A stretch of DNA of 64,000 nt from Rhodococcus sp. SGAir0479 (GTDB lineage: Bacteria; Actinomycetota; Actinomycetes; Mycobacteriales; Mycobacteriaceae). This document shows positions 1-6,595 of this stretch, one piece after another (position 1 is the first letter of the stretch; every line of letters begins with the position of its first letter). Where the stretch lies: positions 4,340,001 to 4,404,000 of the forward strand of contig NZ_CP039432.1 in NCBI RefSeq assembly GCF_005484805.1, written 5' to 3'. The notes below the pieces were generated by a model. The model saw only the letters and a program-made list of their open reading frames with translations, searched no databases and had not been told where the DNA came from. Both the position numbers and the translations under genes were made by a program.

Positions 1-176
1 AGCCCTGGGAGGAGGGCGACCTCGGGGTGCTCGCCGACCTCGGGCTGCCCGAGGCGGTCCTGGGCGTGATCCTCGCCGAGACCGACCTGTACCCCGACGA
101 GCAGCTGACGATGATCGCGCAGCGCTGCGGCTTCGAAGCGGAGCTGTCGGCGGCGCTCGACAAGCTGCCGCACTGA
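1..176 (+). CDS. tRNA adenosine deaminase-associated protein, 3' end (partial)
   Basis: The window opens inside an open frame whose codons start at base 3 and which ends with TGA at 174-176, 16 bp before tadA. The visible 57 residues are acidic and leucine-rich (LADLGLPEAVLGVILAE, then a stretch ending AALDKLPH). This matches, from memory, the C-terminal half of the small protein called tRNA adenosine deaminase-associated protein, which sits directly upstream of tadA in many actinobacteria. Its biochemical role is not established. The N-terminus lies outside the window. The call rests mainly on the neighbour and the acidic C-terminal pattern. Confidence 0.75.
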   Translation, partial: PWEEGDLGVLADLGLPEAVLGVILAETDLYPDEQLTMIAQRCGFEAELSAALDKLPH

Positions 177-192
177 TCCCCGGTAGCCGCGC

Positions 193-651
193 GTGACCCT
201 GCAGGACGACGAGCGGATGATCCGCGCGGCGCTCGACGCGGCCGCCGCGGCCGCCGACATCGACGTGCCCGTCGGTGCGGTCGTGTTCGACGCCGACGGG
301 ATGGAACTGGCCCGGGCGGCGAACGCCCGCGAGGCCGCGGCCGACCCGACCGCGCACGCCGAGATTCTCGCCCTGCGCGCCGCGGCGCGGGTCCACGGGG
401 ACGGTTGGCGTCTCGAGGGCGCCACCCTCGCGGTGACGCTGGAACCGTGCACGATGTGCGCGGGCGCCCTGGTGCTCGCCCGGGTGCGGCGTGTGGTGTT
501 CGGCGCGTGGGAACCGAAGACCGGCGCGGTCGGTTCGTTGTGGGACGTCGTCCGCGACCGCCGTCTGACCCACCGCCCCGAGGTGCGCGGCGGGGTGCTC
601 GAGGACGAGTGCGCGGGCGTTCTCGCAAGTTTCTTTCAGGGCCAGCGCTGA
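193..651 (+). CDS. tadA: tRNA(Arg) adenosine-34 deaminase TadA
   Basis: TadA converts adenosine to inosine at the wobble position of tRNA-Arg(ACG). The 152-residue protein has the cytidine-deaminase-fold zinc site: HAE at residues 55-57 (zinc ligand plus catalytic glutamate) and PCTMC at 85-89 (the two cysteine ligands). The length is usual for bacterial TadA. The start is the GTG at 193; no strong ribosome-binding site precedes it, but a later start would remove the first helix. It follows the associated protein by 16 bp, so the two are probably co-transcribed. A general nucleoside deaminase is less likely given this neighbour. Confidence 0.93.
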   Translation: MTLQDDERMIRAALDAAAAAADIDVPVGAVVFDADGMELARAANAREAAADPTAHAEILALRAAARVHGDGWRLEGATLAVTLEPCTMCAGALVLARVRRVVFGAWEPKTGAVGSLWDVVRDRRLTHRPEVRGGVLEDECAGVLASFFQGQR

Positions 652-795
652 CCCTCTGACCTGCGACGACGTCTGGTATCGGGGCCCCGGTCGCCGAGGA
701 TCCCCGGCAGGATTCCGCGAAACGTGGTGTCGTGGAGGTAGGTGCTCGTGTGGCACCGCAGCCGCAAGGTTCGGACGGATTCACGGAGGTGACTC

Positions 796-993
796 GTGGG
801 AATCGGAGACAAGGCCCAGAACAAGGCTCAGGACCTCGGGGGTAAGGCCAAGGAGGCCGCCGGCAAGGCGACCGACGACGAGGACCTGAAGAACGAGGGC
901 AAGGGCGACCAGGTCAAGTCGGCCGCCAAGGATGCGGGCGAAAAGGTCAAGGACGCCGCCTCGACAGCCAAGGATAAACTCACCGGAAAGTAG
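796..993 (+). CDS. CsbD family stress protein
   Basis: A 65-residue, very hydrophilic protein made almost only of Lys, Ala, Asp, Glu and Gly, with repeated KAKEAAGK- and KDAGEKVKD-like segments that would form charged amphipathic helices. This is typical of the CsbD family, small soluble proteins induced by general stress in many bacteria and of unknown molecular function. The GTG start is set by an ACGGAGGT ribosome-binding site 5 bases upstream. It stands alone between tadA and tRNA-Ser; no SigF-type promoter was found in the 140 bp upstream. Confidence 0.85.
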   Translation: MGIGDKAQNKAQDLGGKAKEAAGKATDDEDLKNEGKGDQVKSAAKDAGEKVKDAASTAKDKLTGK

Positions 994-1044
994 TGCTGAC
1001 CAGCCGATTTCTGGCTGAGCGTCGACTCCGGTACAGTTCTCGGC

Positions 1045-1135
1045 GGTGGCGTGTCCGAGCGGCCGAAGGTGCAGCACTCGAAATGCTGTGTACGGTAACC
1101 CCGTACCGAGGGTTCAAATCCCTCCGCCACCGCCA
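1045..1135 (+). tRNA. tRNA-Ser(CGA)
   Basis: A complete class II tRNA with the 3' CCA encoded (1133-1135). The acceptor stem pairs 1045-1051 with 1125-1131, discriminator G at 1132. The anticodon stem 1072-1076/1084-1088 encloses a seven-base loop with anticodon CGA at 1079-1081, reading UCG. A long variable arm (TACGG paired with CCGTA) follows, as expected for serine tRNA, then a T arm at 1108-1124 with TTCAAAT in the loop. Confidence 0.97.
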
Positions 1136-1138
1136 GAA

Positions 1139-1171
1139 AGCCCCCCACCTGCGTGCAGGTGGGGGGCTTTT
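1139..1171 (+). terminator. Rho-independent terminator of tRNA-Ser(CGA)
   Basis: A 14-bp perfect stem, AGCCCCCCACCTGC and its complement, around a two-base loop and followed by TTTT, beginning four bases after the tRNA CCA. It ends the tRNA transcript. Confidence 0.92.
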
Positions 1172-1246
1172 CGCTTTCCGGGGCCGCCCCCAGTGCGCGG
1201 CGCCCGGGACGCCGGACCGGGTGGTCGCGGCCGTCCACGACCGACA

Positions 1247-1281
1247 AGACCCCCGGCCGTCCGGGGGGCGGCCGGGGGTCT
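1247..1281 (-). terminator. Hairpin terminator downstream of the 38-codon gene
   Basis: AGACCCCCGGCCG at 1247-1259 pairs with CGGCCGGGGGTCT at 1269-1281. It lies 13 bases past the stop codon of the tiny minus-strand gene at 1294-1410. The T tract on that strand is poor, so termination is likely but not certain. Confidence 0.7.
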
Positions 1282-1293
1282 CGTCGAGTGCCG

Positions 1294-1410
1294 TCAGCTC
1301 AGGGCGGTGAAGACGTTGAGCTCGCTGACCGAGCCGCTGTCGCTGGCGATGACCCGGACGAAGCTGCCGAGGGCGATCTCGACCATGTCGAGCAGCGAGA
1401 GGGATCCCAT
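1294..1410 (-). CDS. Tiny 38-residue protein, homologous to the one at 9383-9484
   Basis: ATG at 1408-1410 is preceded by a strong AAGGAG ribosome-binding site seven bases upstream, and the frame runs 38 codons to TGA at 1294-1296, followed by a terminator hairpin. The product begins MGSLSLLDMVEIALG and ends SVSELNVFTALS; it has no classical signal peptide. Aligned with the peptide encoded at 9383-9484 it shares S-x2-D-[ML]-x2-I-x-L-x4-R-V, then SV-E-N-V near the C-terminus, so the two are very probably paralogues. Function is unknown. Size, amphipathic character and lack of a leader recall the PorA/PorH-type mycoloylated envelope peptides of corynebacteria, but this is only a resemblance. 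The gene is monocistronic and divergent from the AhpD/ECF41 operon. Confidence 0.72.
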   Translation of the reverse strand: MGSLSLLDMVEIALGSFVRVIASDSGSVSELNVFTALS

Positions 1411-1568
1411 TGTTTCTCCTTGAAACCAAAGTGGTTGGCCTGCAAAGATTGCCGAGTCCGGGACGGATCTGATCGTTCCCGAACGCGACAGTGTGCGTCA
1501 TGAAGCTAGCGGGCGTCCGTCCGGCTTGTCGTTACCGAAAATGATGAAGGCCCGGGTGATTTGGGCCC

Positions 1569-1594
1569 GTTGACGTCGCCGTGCGAACGTCAAC
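1569..1594. repeat. Inverted repeat in the 1411-1702 intergenic region
   Basis: GTTGACGT (1569-1576) and ACGTCAAC (1587-1594) form a perfect 8-bp palindrome with a 10-base spacer, about 40 bp upstream of the ECF41-type -35 element. It could bind a dimeric regulator of either divergent gene. No regulator is identified. Apart from this, the ECF41 promoter and the leader of the tiny gene, nothing else is seen in 1411-1702. Confidence 0.45.
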
Positions 1595-1636
1595 TTCACC
1601 CTCGGCGGCATTGTTCCGGTGACGTGCATCACATCC

Positions 1637-1663
1637 GGTCACACATCGGCGACCCGCCTCGTC
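1637..1663 (+). promoter_or_regulatory. ECF41-type promoter for the AhpD-like/sigma operon
   Basis: GGTCACA at 1637-1643, a 16-bp spacer, then CGTC at 1660-1663. This matches six of seven -35 bases and all -10 bases of the ECF41 consensus as I recall it (TGTCACA-N16/17-CGTC). The -10 lies 40 bp before the AhpD-like start. ECF41 sigma factors usually drive exactly this kind of adjacent gene, so the operon is probably autoregulated. Confidence 0.72.
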
Positions 1664-1702
1664 CTCCTTGCGACCCTGCATCAGCGCACCGGAGGAAACA
1701 CC

Positions 1703-2176
1703 ATGAACGCTCGTCTCGACTTCTACGGCAACGCCACCGCCGCCAAGTTCGCCCGGTACATCAACTCGGCGGGCAAGGTGATCGGTGACTCGACGCTGCC
1801 GGCCGCGACCCAGGAACTGGTCAAGATCCGTGCCAGTCAGATCAACGGCTGCGGCTTCTGCACCGACATGCACACCAAGGACGCCGCGCACGCGGGCGAG
1901 ACATCGGTGCGGCTGAATCTCGTCGCGGCCTGGCGCGAGGCCACCGTCTTCACCGATGCCGAGCGGGCCGCGCTGGAGTTGACCGAGGAGGGAACCCGCA
2001 TCGCCGACGCCGCCGGAGGGGTGCCCGACGCCGTGTGGGCCAACGCTGCCGAACACTTCGACCAGGACCAACTCGCCGCGCTGGTCGGCCTCGTGGCGCT
2101 GATCAACACCTACAATCGGATGAATGTCCTCGCGGCCACCCCGGCAGGCAGCTACACCCCCGGACAGTGGGGCTGA
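1703..2176 (+). CDS. Carboxymuconolactone decarboxylase / AhpD-like protein
   Basis: The 157-residue protein has the AhpD core E38-x11-C50-x2-C53-x3-H57, the redox-active CxxC plus proton-relay residues of the alkylhydroperoxidase branch of the CMD superfamily. It is therefore probably a thiol peroxidase-like or thiol-disulfide protein, not a true lactone decarboxylase. The ATG at 1703 is chosen because GGAGG lies six bases upstream; an upstream in-frame start at 1619 would overlap the promoter. One base separates its TGA from the sigma-factor ATG, so the two are translationally linked. CMD-type proteins are the classic partners of ECF41 sigma factors. Confidence 0.9.
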   Translation: MNARLDFYGNATAAKFARYINSAGKVIGDSTLPAATQELVKIRASQINGCGFCTDMHTKDAAHAGETSVRLNLVAAWREATVFTDAERAALELTEEGTRIADAAGGVPDAVWANAAEHFDQDQLAALVGLVALINTYNRMNVLAATPAGSYTPGQWG

Positions 2177-2177
2177 G

Positions 2178-3044
2178 ATGTCCGCCGTCACGGTGTTCAA
2201 CGACCTGCGCCCACGCCTTCTCGGCGTGGCCTACGGTCTTCTCGGTAGCGTGACCGAGGCCGAGGATGTCGTGCAGGAAGCCTGGATACGACTGCAACGC
2301 AGCGATATCGGCCGGATCGACGACCTCGTCGGGTGGTTGGTGACCACGACGTCCCGGCTCGCGCTGGACGTCCTGCGCTCGGCACGCCACCGCCGTGAGA
2401 GCTACGTCGGCCCGTGGCTGCCCGAACCGGTGCAGACGGCCGCCGACCCGGCCGACGCGGTCGGCCTGGCGGACTCGATCTCGTGGGCAATGCTGGTCGT
2501 CCTGGAAACCCTGGCCCCCGCCGAACGCGCGGCCTTCGTCCTGCACGATCTGTTCGGGTTGTCGTTCACCGAGATCGGCACCGCGCTGGGCCGCAACCCC
2601 GCGGCCTGCCGCAAGCTCGCCTCCCGCGCCCGCGAGCACATCGAGTCCCGCAAGCCGCGATTCGACGTCGACCCCACCGAGCATCGCCGGGTGGTGAGCG
2701 CCTTCGCCTCCGCCGCGACCTCCGGAGATCTCGAGGCCCTGCTGCGGATTCTCGACCCGGACGCGGTGCTGACCGCCGACGGGGGCGGCGTCGTGCGTGC
2801 GGCGCTCGAACCGATCCACGGCGCCGACGCCATCGCCGCGTTCCTCGCCGCCGTCGCCGAGCAGGGGCCGCGCAAGACGATGCGCGCCACCGTGGTCAAC
2901 CACAATCCGGCACTGCTGGTCTTCGTCGGTGACCGCCTGGACGGGGTGGTTGCGCTCGGAATCAACGACAACCGTGTCACCGCAGTTGATTTCGTCCGCA
3001 ATCCGCAGAAGCTCACCGGCCTCGGGGCGTGGGCGGGCGAATGA
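2178..3044 (+). CDS. ECF41-family (SigJ-like) RNA polymerase sigma factor with fused SnoaL-type domain
   Basis: The 288-residue protein has sigma region 2 (residues ~5-75), region 4 (~105-155) and a C-terminal SnoaL/NTF2-like domain (~165-288). All three ECF41 hallmarks I know are present: WLPEP between the sigma regions (80-84), DGGG in the C-terminal domain (201-204) and NPQKL near the end (275-279). In ECF41 the fused domain replaces an anti-sigma factor and regulates activity in cis; the inducing signal is unknown. The start at 2178 is one base after the AhpD-like stop. The likely target is the promoter at 1637-1663. M. tuberculosis SigJ is of this type, but orthology is not claimed. Confidence 0.92.
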   Translation: MSAVTVFNDLRPRLLGVAYGLLGSVTEAEDVVQEAWIRLQRSDIGRIDDLVGWLVTTTSRLALDVLRSARHRRESYVGPWLPEPVQTAADPADAVGLADSISWAMLVVLETLAPAERAAFVLHDLFGLSFTEIGTALGRNPAACRKLASRAREHIESRKPRFDVDPTEHRRVVSAFASAATSGDLEALLRILDPDAVLTADGGGVVRAALEPIHGADAIAAFLAAVAEQGPRKTMRATVVNHNPALLVFVGDRLDGVVALGINDNRVTAVDFVRNPQKLTGLGAWAGE

Positions 3045-3158
3045 GCGATGGCGAAGTCGGAGGGTGGGGCACCGCCGCCACCTGCATCACCCTCCGGCGT
3101 CGCCGGCCCGCTCACGTACGCTCGTGACCTCGACACCGGTTGCGAGGAGGGACATTCG

Positions 3159-3575
3159 ATGGCGGAGCAGCGGGCACGGCTCGACCTGGCGGCGGCACGG
3201 CACGCGGTGGAGGTCGCACTCGAGGCCGCCCGGCGCGCCGGTAACCGGGTCAGTGTGGCGGTGGTGGACACCCGCGGCCACGACATCCTCGTCGTCCGCG
3301 ACGACGGCGCCGCGTGGTTCACCGCCGGTGTGGCCCGGGCCAAGGCCGCGACCGCCGCACTGGTCGGGATCCCGACGACCGCCTACTCCGGGCTCGCGGA
3401 CGCGCATCCCGCGCTCGCCGAACTGATCGACGCGCAGACCCGGCAGTCGCTCACCACGCTGCCCGGTGGCCTGCCGGTGGTCGTCGACGGCGAGGTCGTC
3501 GGCGGGCTCGGTGTCAGCGGCGCTCAGCCCGAACAGGACGTCGAGTACGCGCAGGCGGCAGTGGCGGCCGGCTGA
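3159..3575 (+). CDS. GlcG/HbpS family protein (DUF336)
   Basis: The 138-residue protein shows the DUF336 pattern: N-terminal helix (LDLAAARHAVEVALEAARRA), VSVAVVDTRGHDILVVRDDG strand pair, FTAGVARAKAATAALVG, and the closing GGLPVVVDGEVVGGLGVSG with EQDVEYAQAAV. Family members include Streptomyces HbpS, a haem-binding redox-sensing protein, and GlcG of glycolate operons. No signal peptide is visible, so a cytoplasmic location is likely. The ATG at 3159 follows GAGGAGGG by seven bases. It stands alone after the sigma gene, with no sensor kinase beside it, so the substrate or ligand cannot be named. Confidence 0.85.
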   Translation: MAEQRARLDLAAARHAVEVALEAARRAGNRVSVAVVDTRGHDILVVRDDGAAWFTAGVARAKAATAALVGIPTTAYSGLADAHPALAELIDAQTRQSLTTLPGGLPVVVDGEVVGGLGVSGAQPEQDVEYAQAAVAAG

Positions 3576-3595
3576 GACCGGACCGATCCTCCGTC

Positions 3596-4087
3596 TCAGC
3601 GTCCGGTCGCGCCGTCGATCAGTTCGCGGAGGATGTCCGCGTGCCCGGCGTGCCGGCCGGTTTCCTCGATCATGTGGGTGAGCGCCCAGCGGACGGTCGG
3701 CGCGCGCCCGTCCGGGCGGGGGAGGGGTGCCCCCGGGTCGGTGCACCCGTCCAGCACGTCGTTCGCCCGCCGGACGGCCTCACGGTAGCGGGTGAGCACG
3801 TCGGCCACAGTGTCGGACGGTGCCGCGTGGAACGTGGCCGGCCACTCGGTGACGCTCTCGCCCAAGAAGATCCAGCGCTCGACGTGCGTCAGATGGTGGA
3901 GCAGACCGAGCAGGTTCGTGCCCGACGGCACGCCGGCGGTGCGGACCTGGGGTTCCGGCGCGCCCTCGACCTTGGCGGCCACCGAGGTGCGGAGGTAGTC
4001 GAGGAAGGCTCGCAGGGTCTCGTGTTCGGTGTTCCCGGGGCGCGGCGGCCGAGCGTCGGTGCGGGACCCGCGGGGCGAGGTCTGCAT
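3596..4087 (-). CDS. DinB superfamily protein (DUF664 type)
   Basis: The 163-residue helical protein has the DinB/DUF664 layout: an N-terminal helix with ETLRAFLDYLRTSV, then LLHHLTHVERWIFLG carrying the first histidine, and ALTHMIEETGRHAGHADILRE near the C-terminus with the remaining metal-ligand histidines. DinB proteins bind a divalent metal and many act as thiol-dependent transferases; in actinobacteria the thiol is often mycothiol. The substrate is unknown. ATG at 4085-4087 is preceded by AAGGAG. It is convergent with the HbpS-like gene (21 bp between stops). Confidence 0.88.
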   Translation of the reverse strand: MQTSPRGSRTDARPPRPGNTEHETLRAFLDYLRTSVAAKVEGAPEPQVRTAGVPSGTNLLGLLHHLTHVERWIFLGESVTEWPATFHAAPSDTVADVLTRYREAVRRANDVLDGCTDPGAPLPRPDGRAPTVRWALTHMIEETGRHAGHADILRELIDGATGR

Positions 4088-4236
4088 GGGGGGTCTCCTT
4101 CGTCGAGAACTCGGACGCCCAGTGTCGCCGGGCCGGCCACCTGGCGGCACGAAAAGTTGCGGGTTCGGCAACTTCCGCTCCGGCGGGCCGCGCGGTGCGG
4201 GGCGGCGCCGACCCGTTGCCGATAGCCTTGGATGGC

Positions 4237-5580
4237 ATGACCCGGGGCACCCGACCTCTCCCGCGGCTGCGTCTCGCCGCCGCCGCGTACCGCTTCCGCG
4301 AAAGCCTGTTCGCGCTGCCGACGGTGCTCGTGGTCGCCGGGGTCGCGCTGGCGGAGGTGAGCGCCTATCTCGATCGCGCACTGGTGGAGGACGGCGGCGC
4401 CGGGTGGGGCGTGCGGATGAACAGCAACGGCGCGACCTGGCTGCTCAGTACCGTCGCGGGCGCGACGATCACCACCGCCGGCGTCGTCTTCTCCCTCACC
4501 GTCGTCAGTCTGCAGTTGGCCAGCAGCCAGTTCTCGCCGCGGGTGATGCGGTCGTTCATCCGGGACCGGGTGAGCCAGACGGTCATCGGAATGTTGGTGG
4601 CCACGTTCGTCTTCTGCGTGCTCACCCTGCGGCACATCAGCGGGAACGCCACCGACCCGGCGCCGCGGATCCCGCTCACGACCGCGCTGGTCCTCGCCGT
4701 GGCGACGGTCGTGCTCATCATCGCCTACCTCGACCGCCTCGCGCGGGGGTTGCAGGTGGGCGAGGTGGTGCGGACGATCGCCGGTGAGGCGGAGGGGGTG
4801 ATCGGTTCGGCCTCCCGCGCCGCCCACCGTGAGGTGCCGGGCTCTCCGACACCGGAGATTCCCGAGGAGGTTCCCGAGCTGATCGTCCGGGCGGCGCGCG
4901 ACGGGTGGGTCACGCAGGTGCCGACCGAGCAGATCCTCGCGGCCGTGCCGTCCTCGACCGTCGTCCGGCTGGAGACGCGCACCGGCGCGTACATCCACCG
5001 GGGCGAGGTGTTGCTGCGCGTCTCGCCGGTCCCCGAGCGCGACGACCGGGTCCGGCGTCGGCTCGAGGCGGCCGTCGAGATCGGCAACAGCCGCACGATG
5101 CAGCAGGACGTCGACTTCGCGCTGCGTCAACTGGTCGACATCGCTCTGCGGGCGCTGAGTGCGGCCATCAACGACCCCACCACGGCGACCGAAGTGGTGC
5201 TGCGGCTGGGCAGCCTGTTGCGGACGTTGCTGGTGACCGACATGCCGCCGGTGGTGGTCTCGGGACACGACGGGCGGACGATGGTGCGCCCGTGGTTGCT
5301 GTCGCCGTCGGAGTACGTCGACCACGCCTTCGACCAGATCCGACAGGCGTGCCCGCGGCAGGTACACGTGGCCATCGCGCTCGCGCGCGTGCTGCGGATG
5401 CTGACCGAGTACGTCGCGGAGTGCGGGCGGCCGGAACACGTCCCGGCCCTGCAGCGTCAGCTGCGCCTGCTGGTGGACGCCGTGTCGGCGGAACCGGGAC
5501 TCCACCCGGAGGATGTCCAGCGCTTTCTCGCGGTGGCCGAGTCGCCGACTGACCCGGCCGAACACCAACCATCGAACTGA
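4237..5580 (+). CDS. DUF2254 family membrane protein
   Basis: The 447-residue protein has four hydrophobic segments in the first ~170 residues, including AGATITTAGVVFSLTVVSLQ followed by SSQFSPRVMRSFIRDR, a combination typical of DUF2254. A long soluble domain follows, containing AINDPTTATEVVLRLGSLL. The family is widespread in bacteria and uncharacterised; the membrane-plus-cytoplasmic layout suggests a channel or sensor, which is inference. The ATG at 4237 is used because it starts just before the first membrane segment; a possible -10 (GATAGC) lies close upstream, which would make the mRNA nearly leaderless. The HAD phosphatase gene follows after 15 bp. Confidence 0.87.
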   Translation: MTRGTRPLPRLRLAAAAYRFRESLFALPTVLVVAGVALAEVSAYLDRALVEDGGAGWGVRMNSNGATWLLSTVAGATITTAGVVFSLTVVSLQLASSQFSPRVMRSFIRDRVSQTVIGMLVATFVFCVLTLRHISGNATDPAPRIPLTTALVLAVATVVLIIAYLDRLARGLQVGEVVRTIAGEAEGVIGSASRAAHREVPGSPTPEIPEEVPELIVRAARDGWVTQVPTEQILAAVPSSTVVRLETRTGAYIHRGEVLLRVSPVPERDDRVRRRLEAAVEIGNSRTMQQDVDFALRQLVDIALRALSAAINDPTTATEVVLRLGSLLRTLLVTDMPPVVVSGHDGRTMVRPWLLSPSEYVDHAFDQIRQACPRQVHVAIALARVLRMLTEYVAECGRPEHVPALQRQLRLLVDAVSAEPGLHPEDVQRFLAVAESPTDPAEHQPSN

Positions 5581-5595
5581 GGAGCACGAATTCCG

Positions 5596-6267
5596 ATGTC
5601 CAACCTGCCTGCCGCGGTGCTGTTCGATATCGACGGCACCCTCGTCGACTCCAACTACCTGCACGCCGACGCGTGGCATCGCGCGTTCACCGAGGCGGGT
5701 CTGACCGTGCCGACGTGGCGCATCCACCGCTCGATCGGCATGGACGGTTCCACCCTCATCCGCGAACTGTGCCCGGGGATCGACGACGACACCGCCGACC
5801 GCGTCGACGAGCTGCATTCGCGGTTCTACAAGAACGACGCCGGGCAGTTGCGCCTGCTGCCGGGTGCGCGGGAGATCCTCGCGCACCTCGACGCGTCCGG
5901 CCTGCGGGTGGTGCTGGCGACCTCCGCGCCGGCCGACGAGCTGGCCATCCTGCGTGAGCTCCTCGACAGCGAGTCCGTGCTGTACGCGGTGACCGGCGGC
6001 GAGGACGTCGACACCGCCAAACCGGATCCCACGATCGTGCAGATCGCTCTCGACCGGGCCGGCACCGACGCCGACCGGGCGGTGTTCGTGGGCGACAGTG
6101 TCTGGGACGTGCGCGCGTGCCGGAGGCTGGGGCTGCCCGCCATCGGGGTCCTCAGCGGCGGAATCTCGCGCGGGGAACTCGAGGAGGCGGGAGCGGCCTA
6201 CTGCTGCGACGACGTCGAGGCGCTACGCCACGAGCTCGACCGCAGCCCGCTCGCCGGGTTGCTCTGA
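5596..6267 (+). CDS. HAD-superfamily phosphatase (subfamily IA)
   Basis: The 223-residue protein carries HAD motif I DIDGT at residues 11-15 (nucleophile D11, acid/base D13), motif II near VVLATSAP, a lysine in AKPDPTI (motif III) and motif IV VFVGDSVWDV. The cap between motifs I and II is the helical C1 type, as in phosphoglycolate phosphatase and beta-phosphoglucomutase. The sequence does not fix the substrate; a small sugar or organic phosphate is likely. GAGGAG lies upstream of the ATG. It follows the DUF2254 gene closely and may be co-transcribed. Confidence 0.9.
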   Translation: MSNLPAAVLFDIDGTLVDSNYLHADAWHRAFTEAGLTVPTWRIHRSIGMDGSTLIRELCPGIDDDTADRVDELHSRFYKNDAGQLRLLPGAREILAHLDASGLRVVLATSAPADELAILRELLDSESVLYAVTGGEDVDTAKPDPTIVQIALDRAGTDADRAVFVGDSVWDVRACRRLGLPAIGVLSGGISRGELEEAGAAYCCDDVEALRHELDRSPLAGLL

Positions 6268-6595
6268 ACCCGGCGCTCGCCGGCGAGGCGACCGTGCTTG
6301 CAAGACAGCGCATTTTGGGAAATCCCCCAGGATGCCGAATCGCGCGCATGGGCGACGTAGCCCGGTTCCGCAGTAGCGCAAGGAAAATGGGGTGAGAGGA
6401 AACGCCCGCCATCGGACGGAAAACGACGGTGGACCACTGACGTGGCTGTCGATGGCGGGCGTTCCGCGCCCCACGGTACCCGCGATGGGCGGCGGCGTCC
6501 GGGCAGCGCCCGGGAGACGCCGGTCGAAGATCAAGACCGGATATCGATGCGCACCGTGCCGTGCGGGGCGGCGCAGGATTGGGTATACGGGAGAG
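6268..6595. other. 328-bp non-coding region with a long inverted repeat
   Basis: No convincing gene was found. Open frames on either strand here are arginine/proline-rich shadows without ribosome-binding sites. The region contains the 14-bp inverted repeat at 6401-6463 and, at its end, a GGGTAT hexamer (6581-6586) positioned as a -10 element 9 bp before the glycosyltransferase start. It could hold a small RNA. Confidence 0.6.
6401..6463. repeat. 14-bp perfect inverted repeat with 35-base loop
   Basis: AACGCCCGCCATCG at 6401-6414 and CGATGGCGGGCGTT at 6450-6463 are perfect complements around a 35-base loop. There is no T tract after the second arm, so it is not a standard terminator. It could be a structured leader, a small RNA or a protein-binding site. 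Confidence 0.7.

Noticed and set aside
1500-1544. A 14-codon frame (MKLAGVRPACRYRK) upstream of the AhpD-like operon
   Set aside because: No ribosome-binding site and it ends before the ECF41 promoter, so it cannot be a leader of that transcript.
3889-5886. A 665-codon minus-strand frame opposite the DUF2254 and HAD genes
   Set aside because: Same kind of GC-driven shadow; the two plus-strand genes have recognisable families and good starts.
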